A stretch of DNA of 64,000 nucleotides from assembly GCF_014648395.1 (NCBI RefSeq), contig NZ_BMRA01000002.1, forward strand, positions 592,150-656,149, written 5' to 3'. A program made the translations under genes and the position numbers. The first letter of the stretch is position 1. Each line of letters starts with the position of its first letter. The stretch comes from Micromonospora fulviviridis. GTDB lineage: Bacteria > Actinomycetota > Actinomycetes > Mycobacteriales > Micromonosporaceae. The notes under the pieces are model-generated. The model was given only the letters and a program-made list of their open reading frames with translations, was not told the DNA's origin and made no database searches. Shown here one piece after another: positions 1 to 8,647 of this stretch.

Positions 1-7
1 GCTTGGG

Positions 8-1825
8 TCAGCTCTTCTCGAGCCGGCCCTCGGTGTCCTCCTGGTAGCTGGCGCCACCGTCGGACTCGCGGGTCAGCGGCTTGGCGCCGCCCTCCGGCGG
101 GCCGGCCAGGCTGGTGCCGGCGGCCAGCTCGGGGAACTTGTGGTCGAAAGCCGGCCGCTCCGAGCGGATCCGCGGCATCCGGTCGAAGTTCCGCAGCGGG
201 GGCGGCGAGCTGGTGGCCCACTCGAGCGAGTTGCCGTGGCCCCACGGGTCGTCGACCTCGACCACCGGACCGGTCTTGTACGACTTCCAGCAGTTCCAGA
301 TGAACGGCAGGGTCGAGATACCGGTGATGAAGGCGCCGACCGTGGACAGCGTGTTCAGGAACGTGAAGCCGTCACCGGGCAGGTAGTCGGCGTACCGGCG
401 GGGCATGCCCTCGGCACCGAGCCAGTGCTGCACCAGGAAGGTGGTGTGGAAGCCGATCATGGTCAGCCAGAAGTGGATCTTGCCGAGCCGCTCGTCGAGC
501 ATCCGGCCGAACATCTTCGGGAACCAGAAGTAGATGCCGCCGAAGACGGCGAACACGATGGTGCCGAAGAGCACGTAGTGGAAGTGCGCCACCACGAAGT
601 ACGAGTCGTGCAGGTGGAAGTCGAGCGGCGGGCTGGCCAGCAGCACACCGGTGAGGCCACCGAAGAGGAAGGTCACCAGGAAGCCGACCGCGAAGAGCAT
701 CGGCGTCTCGAATGTGATCTGGCCCCGCCACATGGTGCCGATCCAGTTGAAGAACTTCATACCGGTCGGCACGGCGATCAGGTAGCTGAGGAAGCTGAAG
801 AACGGCAGCAGCACCTGGCCGGTGGCGAACATGTGGTGCGCCCACACGCTCATCGACAGGGCGGCGATGGCGATGGTCGCGGCGACCAGGCCCTTGTAAC
901 CGAAGATCGGCTTCCGGGAGAAGACCGGGATGATCTCGGTGATGATGCCGAAGAACGGCAGCGCGATGATGTAGACCTCGGGGTGCCCGAAGAACCAGAA
1001 CAGGTGCTGCCAGAGCATCGGGCCGCCGGTGGCGGGGTCGTACACGTGGGCGCCGATCAGGCGGTCCGCGGCGAGCGCGAACAGCGCGGCGGCCAGCAGC
1101 GGGAAGACCAGGATCGCCAGCAGGCTGGTGACCAGCATGTTCCAGGTGAAGATCGGCATCCGGAACATGGTCATGCCGGGGGCGCGCAGGGTCAGGATCG
1201 TGGTGATCAGGTTGACCGCGCCGAGGATCGTGCCCAGACCGGAGATGGCCAGGCCGACGACCCACATGTTCGCGCCGACGCCCGGCGCGTGCTCGGCGGT
1301 GCTCAGCGGCGTGTACGCCGTCCAGCCGAAGTCGGCCGCACCGCCCGGGGTGATGAAGCCGGCCGTGGCCATGGTGCCGCCGAACAGGTACAGCCAGTAG
1401 GCGAACGCGTTCAGTCGGGGGAACGACACGTCGGGCGCGCCGATCTGCAGCGGCACCACGTAGTTCGCGAAGGCGAACACGATCGGCGTCGCGAAGAACA
1501 GCAGCATGATCGTGCCGTGCATGGTGAAGAGCTGGTTGTACTGCTCGGGCGACAGGAACTGCAGGCCCGGCCGCGCCAGCTCGGCGCGCATGATCAGGGC
1601 CATCAGGCCACCGATCAGGAAGAACGCGAACGCGGTGACCATGTACATGATCCCGATCTGCTTCGCGTCCGTGGTGCGCAGCAGCCGCGCGATTGCCGAC
1701 CCCTTGACCGGCTCGCGGACCGGCCAGGGCCGGGTCACGACCGGCTTGGGTGCGACGGTGGTCACGAGTGGCCTCCGGTTCTGGGTTGTCCCGCTCGGCG
1801 CGCTGTTCATCTGCGCGGCCGTCAT
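8..1825 (-). CDS. ctaD: Cytochrome c oxidase subunit I (aa3-type)
   Basis: Catalytic subunit of the terminal oxidase that reduces O2 and pumps protons across the plasma membrane. It has about twelve hydrophobic segments. Diagnostic motifs are visible: the low-spin haem histidine in [15 protein letters not shown], the CuB/Tyr cross-link motif [13 protein letters not shown], the double histidine in VWAHHMF, and HFHYVLFG for the haem a3 and a ligands. About 605 residues is the usual actinobacterial length. I use the ATG at 1825; a TTG two codons upstream is also in frame and neither has a clear Shine-Dalgarno. No other oxidase subunit gene lies in the window on this side. Family assignment is secure; the start is less so. 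Confidence 0.97.
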   Translation of the reverse strand: MTAAQMNSAPSGTTQNRRPLVTTVAPKPVVTRPWPVREPVKGSAIARLLRTTDAKQIGIMYMVTAFAFFLIGGLMALIMRAELARPGLQFLSPEQYNQLFTMHGTIMLLFFATPIVFAFANYVVPLQIGAPDVSFPRLNAFAYWLYLFGGTMATAGFITPGGAADFGWTAYTPLSTAEHAPGVGANMWVVGLAISGLGTILGAVNLITTILTLRAPGMTMFRMPIFTWNMLVTSLLAILVFPLLAAALFALAADRLIGAHVYDPATGGPMLWQHLFWFFGHPEVYIIALPFFGIITEIIPVFSRKPIFGYKGLVAATIAIAALSMSVWAHHMFATGQVLLPFFSFLSYLIAVPTGMKFFNWIGTMWRGQITFETPMLFAVGFLVTFLFGGLTGVLLASPPLDFHLHDSYFVVAHFHYVLFGTIVFAVFGGIYFWFPKMFGRMLDERLGKIHFWLTMIGFHTTFLVQHWLGAEGMPRRYADYLPGDGFTFLNTLSTVGAFITGISTLPFIWNCWKSYKTGPVVEVDDPWGHGNSLEWATSSPPPLRNFDRMPRIRSERPAFDHKFPELAAGTSLAGPPEGGAKPLTRESDGGASYQEDTEGRLEKS

Positions 1826-1893
1826 CCGCAAGGAGGATAGTCCCCGGTAGGTGGCCCCGCCGCGTGGGGTGGGCGGCTACGATCACCGCCCCG

Positions 1894-3000
1894 TCAGAGC
1901 GGACCGGTCAACAACCGGTAGTGCTCCTGGAAGATCCGCCCGCCACGTCCGCGCAGCAACGGGTCGCGCAGCGCCGGCGGCACGTCGCGGGTGCGGTTGC
2001 GGTCCCGGGTCCGGTCCCGCACCCAGCGGGTACGCGGGCGGCGGCGACTCTCGTACGCGATGAGCGCCGCCTCGACGCTGCCGGCCGCCCGCAGCGACTC
2101 GGCGAGCACCACGGCGTCCTCCAGCGCCATGGCGGCGCCCTGGGAGAGCGTCGGCGCGGTGGCGTGAGCCGCGTCACCGACGAGCAGCACCCGGCCGTGG
2201 AACCAGCGCCCCAGCTCGACCTCCTCGGTGAGTTCCACGTCCACCGTCTCCAGCGCGGCGAGCACCTCGGGGACCGGCCCGCCGTAGTCGCCGAACAGCT
2301 CGTGCAGCCGGGCGAGCGGGTCGGCCGGCAGGCTGGTGCCGGCCTCGTCGGCGTAGCAGTGCAGCCGGCCGGCGCCGATCGGCACCACCAGGAAGCCGGC
2401 GCGCTGGCCGAGCAGGGCGGTCCAGTCGGCCACCCGGGGGCCGCCGCGCACCACGCTGCGGTAGACCACCTGGCCGGCGGGGCGGGCCGGGCCGCCGAGC
2501 GCGGCCAGGGTACGCACCGCCGAGCGGGGGCCGTCGGCGCCGATGACCAGGTCGTACTCGCCGCTGGTGCCGTCGGTGAAGCCGACCGCGACGCCGCCGG
2601 GCAGCGGCTCGACGGTGCTGACCTCGGCCCCGTGCCGGACGGCGCCGCCGGCCCCGGTGAGCAGCACCCGGTGCAGCTCGGAGCGGGGCAGCGCGCGGCA
2701 CTCCCCCACCCCGGCCCAGAGCGCGTCGAGGTCGACCTCGCAGAGCGGCGCGCCGGTGGCGTCCAGGAAGCGCTGCCGGTGGATGACCTGGCCGAGGGGG
2801 CGTACCGGGCCGTCCAGGTCGAGCCGGCGCAGTGCCCGGGCCGCGTTGCCCGGGAGGTAGAGGCCGATGTCGGCGCGCTCGGTCGGCGGCAGCTTCTCGG
2901 TGACGTCGGGGCGGAACCCCGCGAGGCGCAGCGCCCGGGCCACGGCGAGACCGGCGATGCCCGCGCCGACGACGAGGATGCGCAGGGGGGAACCACCCAT
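1894..3000 (-). CDS. FAD-dependent aromatic-type monooxygenase
   Basis: Single-component flavoprotein hydroxylase of the PHBH/UbiH type, 368 residues. The N-terminus carries the dinucleotide-binding motif VVGAGIAGLAVARAL. A central IGADGPRSAVR stretch is the DG fingerprint. The C-terminal GDAAHATAPTLSQGA contacts the FAD ribityl and pyrophosphate. No thioredoxin-like C-terminal domain is present, so it is the short form. The substrate cannot be told from sequence; neighbours (ctaD and a cellulase) give no pathway. The ATG start has no strong ribosome site. It sits 68 bp upstream of ctaD on the same strand, so the two could be co-transcribed. Confidence 0.9.
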   Translation of the reverse strand: MGGSPLRILVVGAGIAGLAVARALRLAGFRPDVTEKLPPTERADIGLYLPGNAARALRRLDLDGPVRPLGQVIHRQRFLDATGAPLCEVDLDALWAGVGECRALPRSELHRVLLTGAGGAVRHGAEVSTVEPLPGGVAVGFTDGTSGEYDLVIGADGPRSAVRTLAALGGPARPAGQVVYRSVVRGGPRVADWTALLGQRAGFLVVPIGAGRLHCYADEAGTSLPADPLARLHELFGDYGGPVPEVLAALETVDVELTEEVELGRWFHGRVLLVGDAAHATAPTLSQGAAMALEDAVVLAESLRAAGSVEAALIAYESRRRPRTRWVRDRTRDRNRTRDVPPALRDPLLRGRGGRIFQEHYRLLTGPL

Positions 3001-3342
3001 CGTGGGGTACGCCTCCGGAGGGGATCGGAACGCGTTGGAGGCAAGACATTACTCGCCGCAACCAACCGGCGGAAGTGCCCATCGGCCCTGGCGTCGCGGC
3101 CCGGTCAGCGACGACGGCCCCTCCCACCGGCGGGAATCCCGCCCCGACCGGGTGACCTGGACGTCGACGGCCCCGACGCGCTGCCACCGATCACGTACGG
3201 ACGGTGGTCGATTCGATTGCTTCGGTCGGTACGGTTGCGCACCTGTTTCAGACATGTAAATGTGTTGCTCTGAGCTTGGGAGCGCTCCCGGCCGTACCTC
3301 CCGACACGAACCGGCGCCCCCGCGCCGAGCCCAAGGAGCATC
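3001..3342. other. Divergent intergenic region with cellulase promoter
   Basis: This 342-bp gap separates the divergent monooxygenase and cellulase genes. It is noticeably less GC-rich around 3210-3270, as expected of promoter DNA. It holds the inverted repeat at 3277-3290 and an AAGGAG ribosome site at 3333-3338 for the cellulase. No further gene is seen. Confidence 0.6.
3277..3290. promoter_or_regulatory. CebR/CelR-like operator
   Basis: The sequence TGGGAGCGCTCCCG matches 13 of 14 bases of the TGGGAGCGCTCCCA palindrome bound by the LacI-family cellulose-utilisation repressors CelR (Thermobifida) and CebR (Streptomyces). It lies 53 bp upstream of the cellulase ATG, where a repressor would block transcription. 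In known systems cellobiose releases the repressor; that this happens here is inference. Confidence 0.8.
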
Positions 3343-4482
3343 ATGAAGCGTCCACTGAGAGCCCTCGCCGCGGCCGGCCTGCTGGCCGCCGGCTCGATCG
3401 TCGCCGTCGCGCTCGGCGGCACCGCCTCCGCTGACACCCAGATCTGCGAGCAGTACGGGTCGACCACCATCGGCGGCAAGTACGTCGTGCAGAACAACCG
3501 TTGGGGCACCAGCGCGCAGCAGTGCATCAACGTGACCTCCACCGGCTTCTCGATCACCCGCCAGGACGGCGTCGGATCGACCAGCGGCGCGCCGGTGTCG
3601 TACCCGTCGATCTTCGTGGGCTGCCACTACACGAACTGCTCACCCGGCACCAACCTGCCGGTGCAGGTGAAGAGCATCAGCAGCGCGCCGGCCAGCATCA
3701 GCTACAACTACGTCAGCGGCGCCGTCTACGACGCCGCGTACGACATCTGGCTCGACCCGTCGCCGAAGAAGGACGGCGTGAACCAGATGGAGATCATGAT
3801 CTGGCTCAACCGGCAGGGCCCCATCCAGCCCATCGGCTCGCCGGTCGGCAACGCCAGCATCGCCGGCCGGACCTGGGAGGTCTGGCGGGGCAGCAACGGC
3901 TCGAACAACGTCATCTCGTACGTGGCCCCGTCGGCGATCCCCAGCATGAGCTTCGACGCCATGGCGTTCATCAACGACACGAAGAACCGGGGCGCGATCA
4001 CCGGTGACTGGTACCTGACCAGCATCCAGGCCGGTTTCGAGCCGTGGCAGGGCGGCGTCGGCCTGGCGGTCAACTCCTTCTCGCAGAGCGTCAACACCGG
4101 CGGCAGCACCCCGCCGCCCACCACGACGCCGCCCCCGACCACCACCCCGCCCCCGGGCAATGCGGCCTGCGCGGTGAAGTACACCGCGACCAACGTCTGG
4201 AACAACGGCTTCACGGCCGAGGTGACGATCACCAACACCGGCTCCGGCACCGTCAACGGCTGGACCCTGGCCTACAACCTGCCCTCCGGGCAGGCCGTCA
4301 CGAACGCCTGGAACGCCACCGTGACCCAGAGCGGGTCCGCGGTGACCGCCCGGAACGTCAGCTACAACGGCACGCTGTCGCCCGGGGCCTCGACCAACTT
4401 CGGCTACCAGGCGACGCTGAACGGCGCGTTCTCCGCCCCGACCAGCTTCACCCTCAACGGCGCCACCTGCACCAGGGTCTGA
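3343..4482 (+). CDS. Secreted GH12 endoglucanase with CBM2
   Basis: Extracellular beta-1,4-endoglucanase of 379 residues. Residues 1-30 form a Sec signal peptide ending in TASA. Residues about 31-250 are a GH12 jelly-roll: the EIMIW motif holds the nucleophile Glu, and GFEPW near the domain end holds the acid/base Glu. A Pro/Thr linker (about 252-275) leads to a C-terminal family 2 cellulose-binding module with the paired cysteines and tryptophans of that fold. The ATG follows an AAGGAG ribosome site by 4 bp. Regulation by cellobiose through the 3277-3290 operator is likely. A perfect hairpin follows the stop. No other cellulase gene lies nearby, so it looks like a monocistronic regulon member. 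Confidence 0.95.
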   Translation: MKRPLRALAAAGLLAAGSIVAVALGGTASADTQICEQYGSTTIGGKYVVQNNRWGTSAQQCINVTSTGFSITRQDGVGSTSGAPVSYPSIFVGCHYTNCSPGTNLPVQVKSISSAPASISYNYVSGAVYDAAYDIWLDPSPKKDGVNQMEIMIWLNRQGPIQPIGSPVGNASIAGRTWEVWRGSNGSNNVISYVAPSAIPSMSFDAMAFINDTKNRGAITGDWYLTSIQAGFEPWQGGVGLAVNSFSQSVNTGGSTPPPTTTPPPTTTPPPGNAACAVKYTATNVWNNGFTAEVTITNTGSGTVNGWTLAYNLPSGQAVTNAWNATVTQSGSAVTARNVSYNGTLSPGASTNFGYQATLNGAFSAPTSFTLNGATCTRV

Positions 4483-4494
4483 CAGCGGCACTGC

Positions 4495-4526
4495 GCGGCT
4501 GGAGGTCGGCGACGACCTCCAGCCGC
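4495..4526. terminator. Hairpin terminator after the cellulase gene
   Basis: A perfect 14-bp GC-rich stem (GCGGCTGGAGGTCG with its complement) closes on a GCGA tetraloop, just after the GH12 stop and before the convergent minus-strand cassette. There is no T-tract, which is common in high-GC actinobacteria. It could work in both directions. Confidence 0.75.
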
Positions 4527-4560
4527 CCGTTCCGGGTTCGGCAGGACAACGTGCGTGTCC

Positions 4561-5070
4561 TCACCCGGGTCCACCACGACGCCACTGATTGGTGCCGCCA
4601 CTGTGCCATACGGTCCGTTGGGCGTCCGAGTAGGACCACAACTCCGAACCGACACTCCAGTCGACCTTCGACTCACACCGCACCGTGGCTGACGATGCCC
4701 CGCCCGGAGCCAGGTGGCCGAAGAGGACCACGACCGACCCCGCCTCCTGCTCGAGTCGTACGGGACGGTCCGATCTGAGCAGATGGCAGGTCAGCGCTCC
4801 GACCGGGTCGATGGACACGGCGACACGCAAATTGAAGATCGGAAGGTCCGAATAACTCTGCGCGTGGAACTCCAACTCCCGGGCATGCGCCCCCACAACG
4901 TCCCGCGCCGATACCGAGCCGATGATCGAATGAGCTCTCGACCACCACAGCTTCTCTTCCTCGTCCGCCCGCTTGCGAACCTCGTTCCTGATGGTCCAAG
5001 CGGCGAACGTGGCGCTCAACCCGGCTACTCCAGCGCCGAGCCAAGCCGGCACTGTCCCCATGTCCACCAT
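4561..5070 (-). CDS. Membrane-anchored unknown protein, ClpX-like cassette gene 3
   Basis: Unrecognised protein of about 169 residues. A single N-terminal hydrophobic segment (roughly residues 5-25, VPAWLGAGVAGLSATFAAW) is followed by a charged stretch and a soluble, probably beta-rich domain of about 120 residues, suggesting a membrane-tethered cytoplasmic domain. The ATG overlaps the stop of the upstream gene as TGATG and has no ribosome site of its own, pointing to translational coupling. Codon use is less GC-biased than in neighbouring housekeeping genes. It is the last gene of the three-gene cassette. No function can be assigned. Confidence 0.75.
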   Translation of the reverse strand: MVDMGTVPAWLGAGVAGLSATFAAWTIRNEVRKRADEEEKLWWSRAHSIIGSVSARDVVGAHARELEFHAQSYSDLPIFNLRVAVSIDPVGALTCHLLRSDRPVRLEQEAGSVVVLFGHLAPGGASSATVRCESKVDWSVGSELWSYSDAQRTVWHSGGTNQWRRGGPG

Positions 5071-5996
5071 CAAGGGAGAACGCTCGCCGAGCTTCGGAAG
5101 TCGATGCCCGACATGATTTGGCTCATGAAGCTGAGGATCGCCTTATCCCTGAGGAATCTGCCGTACGCGACCTCGTACTCGCCGAAGAACTTGCGGTGCT
5201 CGAACGGCTCACGGTCCCGGCTGTTCGGTGACTTGTATGTCTCCCCGCCGTATCCGAAGGTGAACCACAGGCCGGCGAACTCCTTGTTGGCCGGCGCTTC
5301 CACGGTGTACCTCTCCAGCCGTAGCAGCTGATCCGAGGTGCGGACCCATCTCGAAATGTTGACGTCGATCCGTCCTGCGGTGTCGAACACCTCCTCCTCG
5401 TCCGACAGCTGGCCACTGTCGTTCGGCAGGCCTTTGACCAGCTTCCGCATGACCTCTGAGTTACGAATGCGACGCTTGCTGCCCTCGGCATAGAGGCTGT
5501 GCACGATGAACTTGAAGTAGAAGCTGGCCCGGAAAATCGTGAACTCTCTACCCGTCAAATTTTTCAGTTCATCGAGACAGCCCGCGATCAGCGCGGAGAG
5601 CGGATCTCCGAACTTGAGGAACCAGTAGTGGAAGTCTTCCATCCGCGAGCCGTCCCGGCGGACCAGGATGGTGTCGTTTCCGATCTCTACCTTGAAGTCG
5701 TACCGGTCGTCCTGATACACGACGCCGGCTCGGCCCGGCATACCCGAGAGTGCCAGATCGGACTGGTTGAAGAACCGAGCCTTCTCGATTGCCGACAGCA
5801 CGTGCGGATAGACCTTGGAACTGAGTTCCTGCGCGAAGCCCCCTTCGCCGACCTCCGGGATCGGCGGAATCTCCGCCACCACCGCGAACTCGTTGATGTC
5901 AAGTAGCTTGTCGAATATCGAGCGTCGGCCGGAGAACCTTTCCCACGACATCATCTCCTCGCTGGTAGCGTCCCAGCCCGCATCATCGCTGTTCAA
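5070..5996 (-). CDS. Unknown soluble protein, ClpX-like cassette gene 2
   Basis: Unrecognised protein of 308 residues without signal peptide or membrane segments. The start is TTG, supported by GAAGGAG nine bases upstream, and lies 3 bp after the stop of the ClpX-like gene. Near residue 40 a PPIPEV stretch begins a mixed alpha/beta region that faintly recalls the TIGR04255 group, a sporadically distributed bacterial family; I do not regard this as established. The C-terminus is rich in aromatic and charged residues (GEYEVAYGRFLRDKA). Many AT-ending codons mark it as compositionally unlike its flanks. The tight spacing argues that it works with the ATPase, as partner or substrate adaptor. Confidence 0.75.
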   Translation of the reverse strand: MNSDDAGWDATSEEMMSWERFSGRRSIFDKLLDINEFAVVAEIPPIPEVGEGGFAQELSSKVYPHVLSAIEKARFFNQSDLALSGMPGRAGVVYQDDRYDFKVEIGNDTILVRRDGSRMEDFHYWFLKFGDPLSALIAGCLDELKNLTGREFTIFRASFYFKFIVHSLYAEGSKRRIRNSEVMRKLVKGLPNDSGQLSDEEEVFDTAGRIDVNISRWVRTSDQLLRLERYTVEAPANKEFAGLWFTFGYGGETYKSPNSRDREPFEHRKFFGEYEVAYGRFLRDKAILSFMSQIMSGIDFRSSASVLP

Positions 5997-5999
5997 TTC

Positions 6000-7364
6000 T
6001 CAGGACTCCTTCGGCTGATCCGGTTGCGCCTCGGTCTGCACTTCGGGGAGGGGTTCGAGCGGATTCAGCTGCGATTCACGCCGAAAGTCCTCCACCGCGA
6101 GCCGGACGGCGGCTCCCCCTTTAATGTCGGCGGCAACAGTTTTCCGGGCAAGCAGCGGGAACACTACTTGTTGCAAGGCGCGGGCACCCATACGCAGCCG
6201 CACCGCCTCCTTGGCGAGGAACGGAAGGACCCGATCCTCGACCTCGAACGGGATGTCGAGACCGGCGAGAGCGTCCTGCCACAACTTGAGCGGTGACACC
6301 TGGTCGTTGCGTAGAATCTGCTCCAGATGCCCGGTGCTGAGTTCCGTGAAGGGAACTATCACGGGTAGGCGCGCGACAAGTTCGGGCATGAAGCCGTAGT
6401 TCTGTATGTCCTCCGCGGTGACACCGCCGGCGTTGGCGCCTTCGGTCTCGGCGGGCTTGGGCGCGACCCTTCGTTTCGAGCGGACCTCGTTGGAGTCGAT
6501 ACCCGCAAACGCTCCACCCACCAGGATGAGGAGATTCGCGGTGTGAATGTAGTGCTCCGACCAGGAAACGGTCTTTCGCCCGATTGCAACCAGATCGCCC
6601 TCGAGCAGGGTCAGCAGCCGACGCTGCACCGCTCTGCCGCGTTCCGAGCCTCCTCGGCCACCCTCCTTGCCGTCAGGACTGGCGAGTTTGTCAAATTCGT
6701 CGAAGAAGACGATGCCTCGACCGGCGAGCCAGCGGACGTCATCCTGGCTGGGTCGACTCTGCGTCGAGTCAAGGAGCGTCTGCGCCTCTCCGACCAGCAT
6801 TTCCATGATGTCCTCGGGCTGGCCGCCCACGATGCCCGCCTCCACCAGGGTGGAGCAGTCGACAGTGACGAAGGGCAGGCCGATCTGGTGGGAGAGGCTT
6901 CTCATGCTGTGCGTCTTACCGACGCCCGTAGGGCCCACCAGCACGGCCGACGGGAGCCCCCGTTCCTGATCCTGGCCGGCCAACACCCGGGCGAGGTGGA
7001 GCGAGAACAGCACGGAGAGGTAGTCCTTCGCCGTGTCCTGGCCGATGACGGCGGAGAGGCGGGACCGGATGGCGGCAGGGCGGGCTTGCGCCGGTTCGAT
7101 GTGGACCAGGAGGCGTTCGTGCGGCTTCCGGTCTCGATGCTCGTCCGCAGGAAATTCATCCGGCGAGAACTCGTCCAGCATGGGTTCGGTTGACGGGCCC
7201 CATGGACGACCTTCTCGCCGGGTCAGCGGCGGTGGGTCCAACCAGACCGGATCGAACTCATCTGCGTTGTCACGAGAGTCCAATCGGTCAGCCCAGCGCC
7301 GGAGCAGCAGCGCCGAACGCCGTCGTATCTTCGGGACCCTGCGCGGCTTCGGCTCACCCCTCAC
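6000..7364 (-). CDS. Divergent ClpX-like AAA+ ATPase, cassette gene 1
   Basis: AAA+ ATPase of 454 residues most like ClpX. Walker A GPTGVGKT is at 144-151, Walker B VFFDEFDK at 219-226, ClpX-type GGAFAGID at 283-290, the arginine finger in MPELVARLP near 332 and sensor 2 GAR at 393-395. It differs from true ClpX in three ways: the first ~100 residues are a basic/acidic extension with no four-cysteine zinc domain; the pore-1 loop reads GIVG where ClpX has GYVG; and the ClpP-docking IGF tripeptide is absent from residues 291-314. It probably remodels a partner rather than feeding ClpP, which is inference. The GTG start overlaps a possible short upstream frame by 11 bp. Confidence 0.88.
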   Translation of the reverse strand: MRGEPKPRRVPKIRRRSALLLRRWADRLDSRDNADEFDPVWLDPPPLTRREGRPWGPSTEPMLDEFSPDEFPADEHRDRKPHERLLVHIEPAQARPAAIRSRLSAVIGQDTAKDYLSVLFSLHLARVLAGQDQERGLPSAVLVGPTGVGKTHSMRSLSHQIGLPFVTVDCSTLVEAGIVGGQPEDIMEMLVGEAQTLLDSTQSRPSQDDVRWLAGRGIVFFDEFDKLASPDGKEGGRGGSERGRAVQRRLLTLLEGDLVAIGRKTVSWSEHYIHTANLLILVGGAFAGIDSNEVRSKRRVAPKPAETEGANAGGVTAEDIQNYGFMPELVARLPVIVPFTELSTGHLEQILRNDQVSPLKLWQDALAGLDIPFEVEDRVLPFLAKEAVRLRMGARALQQVVFPLLARKTVAADIKGGAAVRLAVEDFRRESQLNPLEPLPEVQTEAQPDQPKES

Positions 7365-7746
7365 GGCGGGCCGCGGAGTCGCCGGCGGTGCCGACCGCCG
7401 TCTGCACGTCCGGGGAGTCTTCTGGCGGAACTGACATCATCTCCGGTCCCCCTGAGCGAGAGGTGCGACTGATGACCAGCGCTGGCGGCGTCGGCTGAGG
7501 TCCGCCTCTCGCGGGACCGCGCAAGGCTCGCCCCGGCGGAATCACTCACGCCTGTGTGGGAGACGTGGTTCCGACTGCGCCTTTCGCGTACGTTAAGCGA
7601 AGCGTCATCTGGACGCCACCCTCTGAACAGACCGCTGGCGGCCGCAGTAGTCGGCGGGCCGCCCACATCGGACAGGAGTGGGTCGCCTGAGTAGCCGGTC
7701 TCGGAACGGCAACCGGCGCACCGGAGTCAGGCGCCGGGAACGGGCG
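7365..7746. other. Upstream region of the ClpX-like cassette
   Basis: A 382-bp gap between the cassette and the aldo/keto reductase gene, both on the minus strand. It should carry the cassette promoter, but I see no clear -35/-10 pair. A minus-strand frame of up to 63 codons (7354-7545) ends 11 bp inside the ATPase gene; it is short and GC-biased and could be chance. No other gene is supported. Confidence 0.4.
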
Positions 7747-8529
7747 TCAGCCGCCGAGGGCGTCGATGTCGCGCATCTCCTCGGCGGTGAGCGAGAAGCC
7801 GAACACGTCGGCGTTGGCCCGGATCCGGTCCGGGGTGACCGACTTGGGGATGACCACGATCTCGTGGTCGATGTGCCAACGCAGCACCACCTGGGCCGGC
7901 GAGACGTCGTGCGCCTGGGCGATCCGGACCAGCACCGGGTCGGAGAGGTCGCTGGTCTTGAACGGGCTGTAGCCCTCCAGCACCACGCCCCGGTCCCGGT
8001 GCGCGGCGTGCACCTGGCGGTCGTACAGCGACGGGCTCCAGCGGATCTGGTTGACCGCCGGGGTCTCCTCGGTGGCCTGGATCAGCTCGTCGATCTGGCT
8101 GACGCTGTAGTTGCTCACCCCGACGGCCCGGGTCAGGTTCTCGTCCCGGGCGGCGAGCAGCTCGCGCCAGACCGGGATGCTGTCGCCGGGCGCGGACGGC
8201 GGCCAGTGGATCAGCCACAGGTCGACGTGGTCGGTGTCCAGGGCGGCCAGGCTCGCCTCGATGGTCTCCCGCTCCCGGCCCACCCGGTCCGGCGGCAGCT
8301 TCGTGGTGATGAAGAGGTCCTCGCGGCGCAGCCCGCTCTCCCGGACCGCCCGGCCGACCTCCTTCTCGTTGCCGTACATCGTGGCGGTGTCGATGTGCCG
8401 GTAACCGGCGTCGAGGGCGGCGAGCACGGCGTCGTACCCGGCGTTGCCGGTGGCCTGCCAGGTGCCGAAGCCGAGCAGCGGCATCCGGACGTCGCCGGTG
8501 AGCGGGACGGTGGGCTGGTCGAGGTCCAT
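7747..8529 (-). CDS. Aldo/keto reductase (AKR5-like)
   Basis: NADPH-dependent carbonyl reductase of 260 residues with the (beta/alpha)8 AKR fold. Visible family features are GFGTWQ near the N-terminus, GYRHIDTATMYGNE with catalytic Asp and Tyr, the Lys in ITTKL, LIHWP with the catalytic His, GVSNY, and the NADPH-binding PKS near the C-terminus. It resembles 2,5-diketo-D-gluconate reductase relatives. I chose the ATG at 8529 because homology begins six residues later; the open frame extends further upstream without family similarity. A second gene of the same subfamily lies at 38475. The physiological substrate is unknown. Confidence 0.93.
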   Translation of the reverse strand: MDLDQPTVPLTGDVRMPLLGFGTWQATGNAGYDAVLAALDAGYRHIDTATMYGNEKEVGRAVRESGLRREDLFITTKLPPDRVGRERETIEASLAALDTDHVDLWLIHWPPSAPGDSIPVWRELLAARDENLTRAVGVSNYSVSQIDELIQATEETPAVNQIRWSPSLYDRQVHAAHRDRGVVLEGYSPFKTSDLSDPVLVRIAQAHDVSPAQVVLRWHIDHEIVVIPKSVTPDRIRANADVFGFSLTAEEMRDIDALGG

Positions 8530-8647
8530 ACCGACGCTTCTACCCGTGATCGCCCCCGCCATGCCGGCGACCCGCCGACCGGCGGTCGAACGGGACAGAA
8601 GCGGCAGGAAGCGGGCGATCGGGCCGGACCTGCCGGAGAATGCGGGG

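Noticed and set aside
140-1840. Long open frames on the strand opposite ctaD
   Set aside because: They are antisense to a gene with complete catalytic motifs and translate to low-complexity Arg/Gly/Asp-rich sequence, typical shadows in high-GC DNA.
4101-4170. CRISPR-like or tandem DNA repeat at the Pro/Thr linker
   Set aside because: The repetition follows the PPPTTT protein linker of the cellulase, not a spacer-repeat structure.
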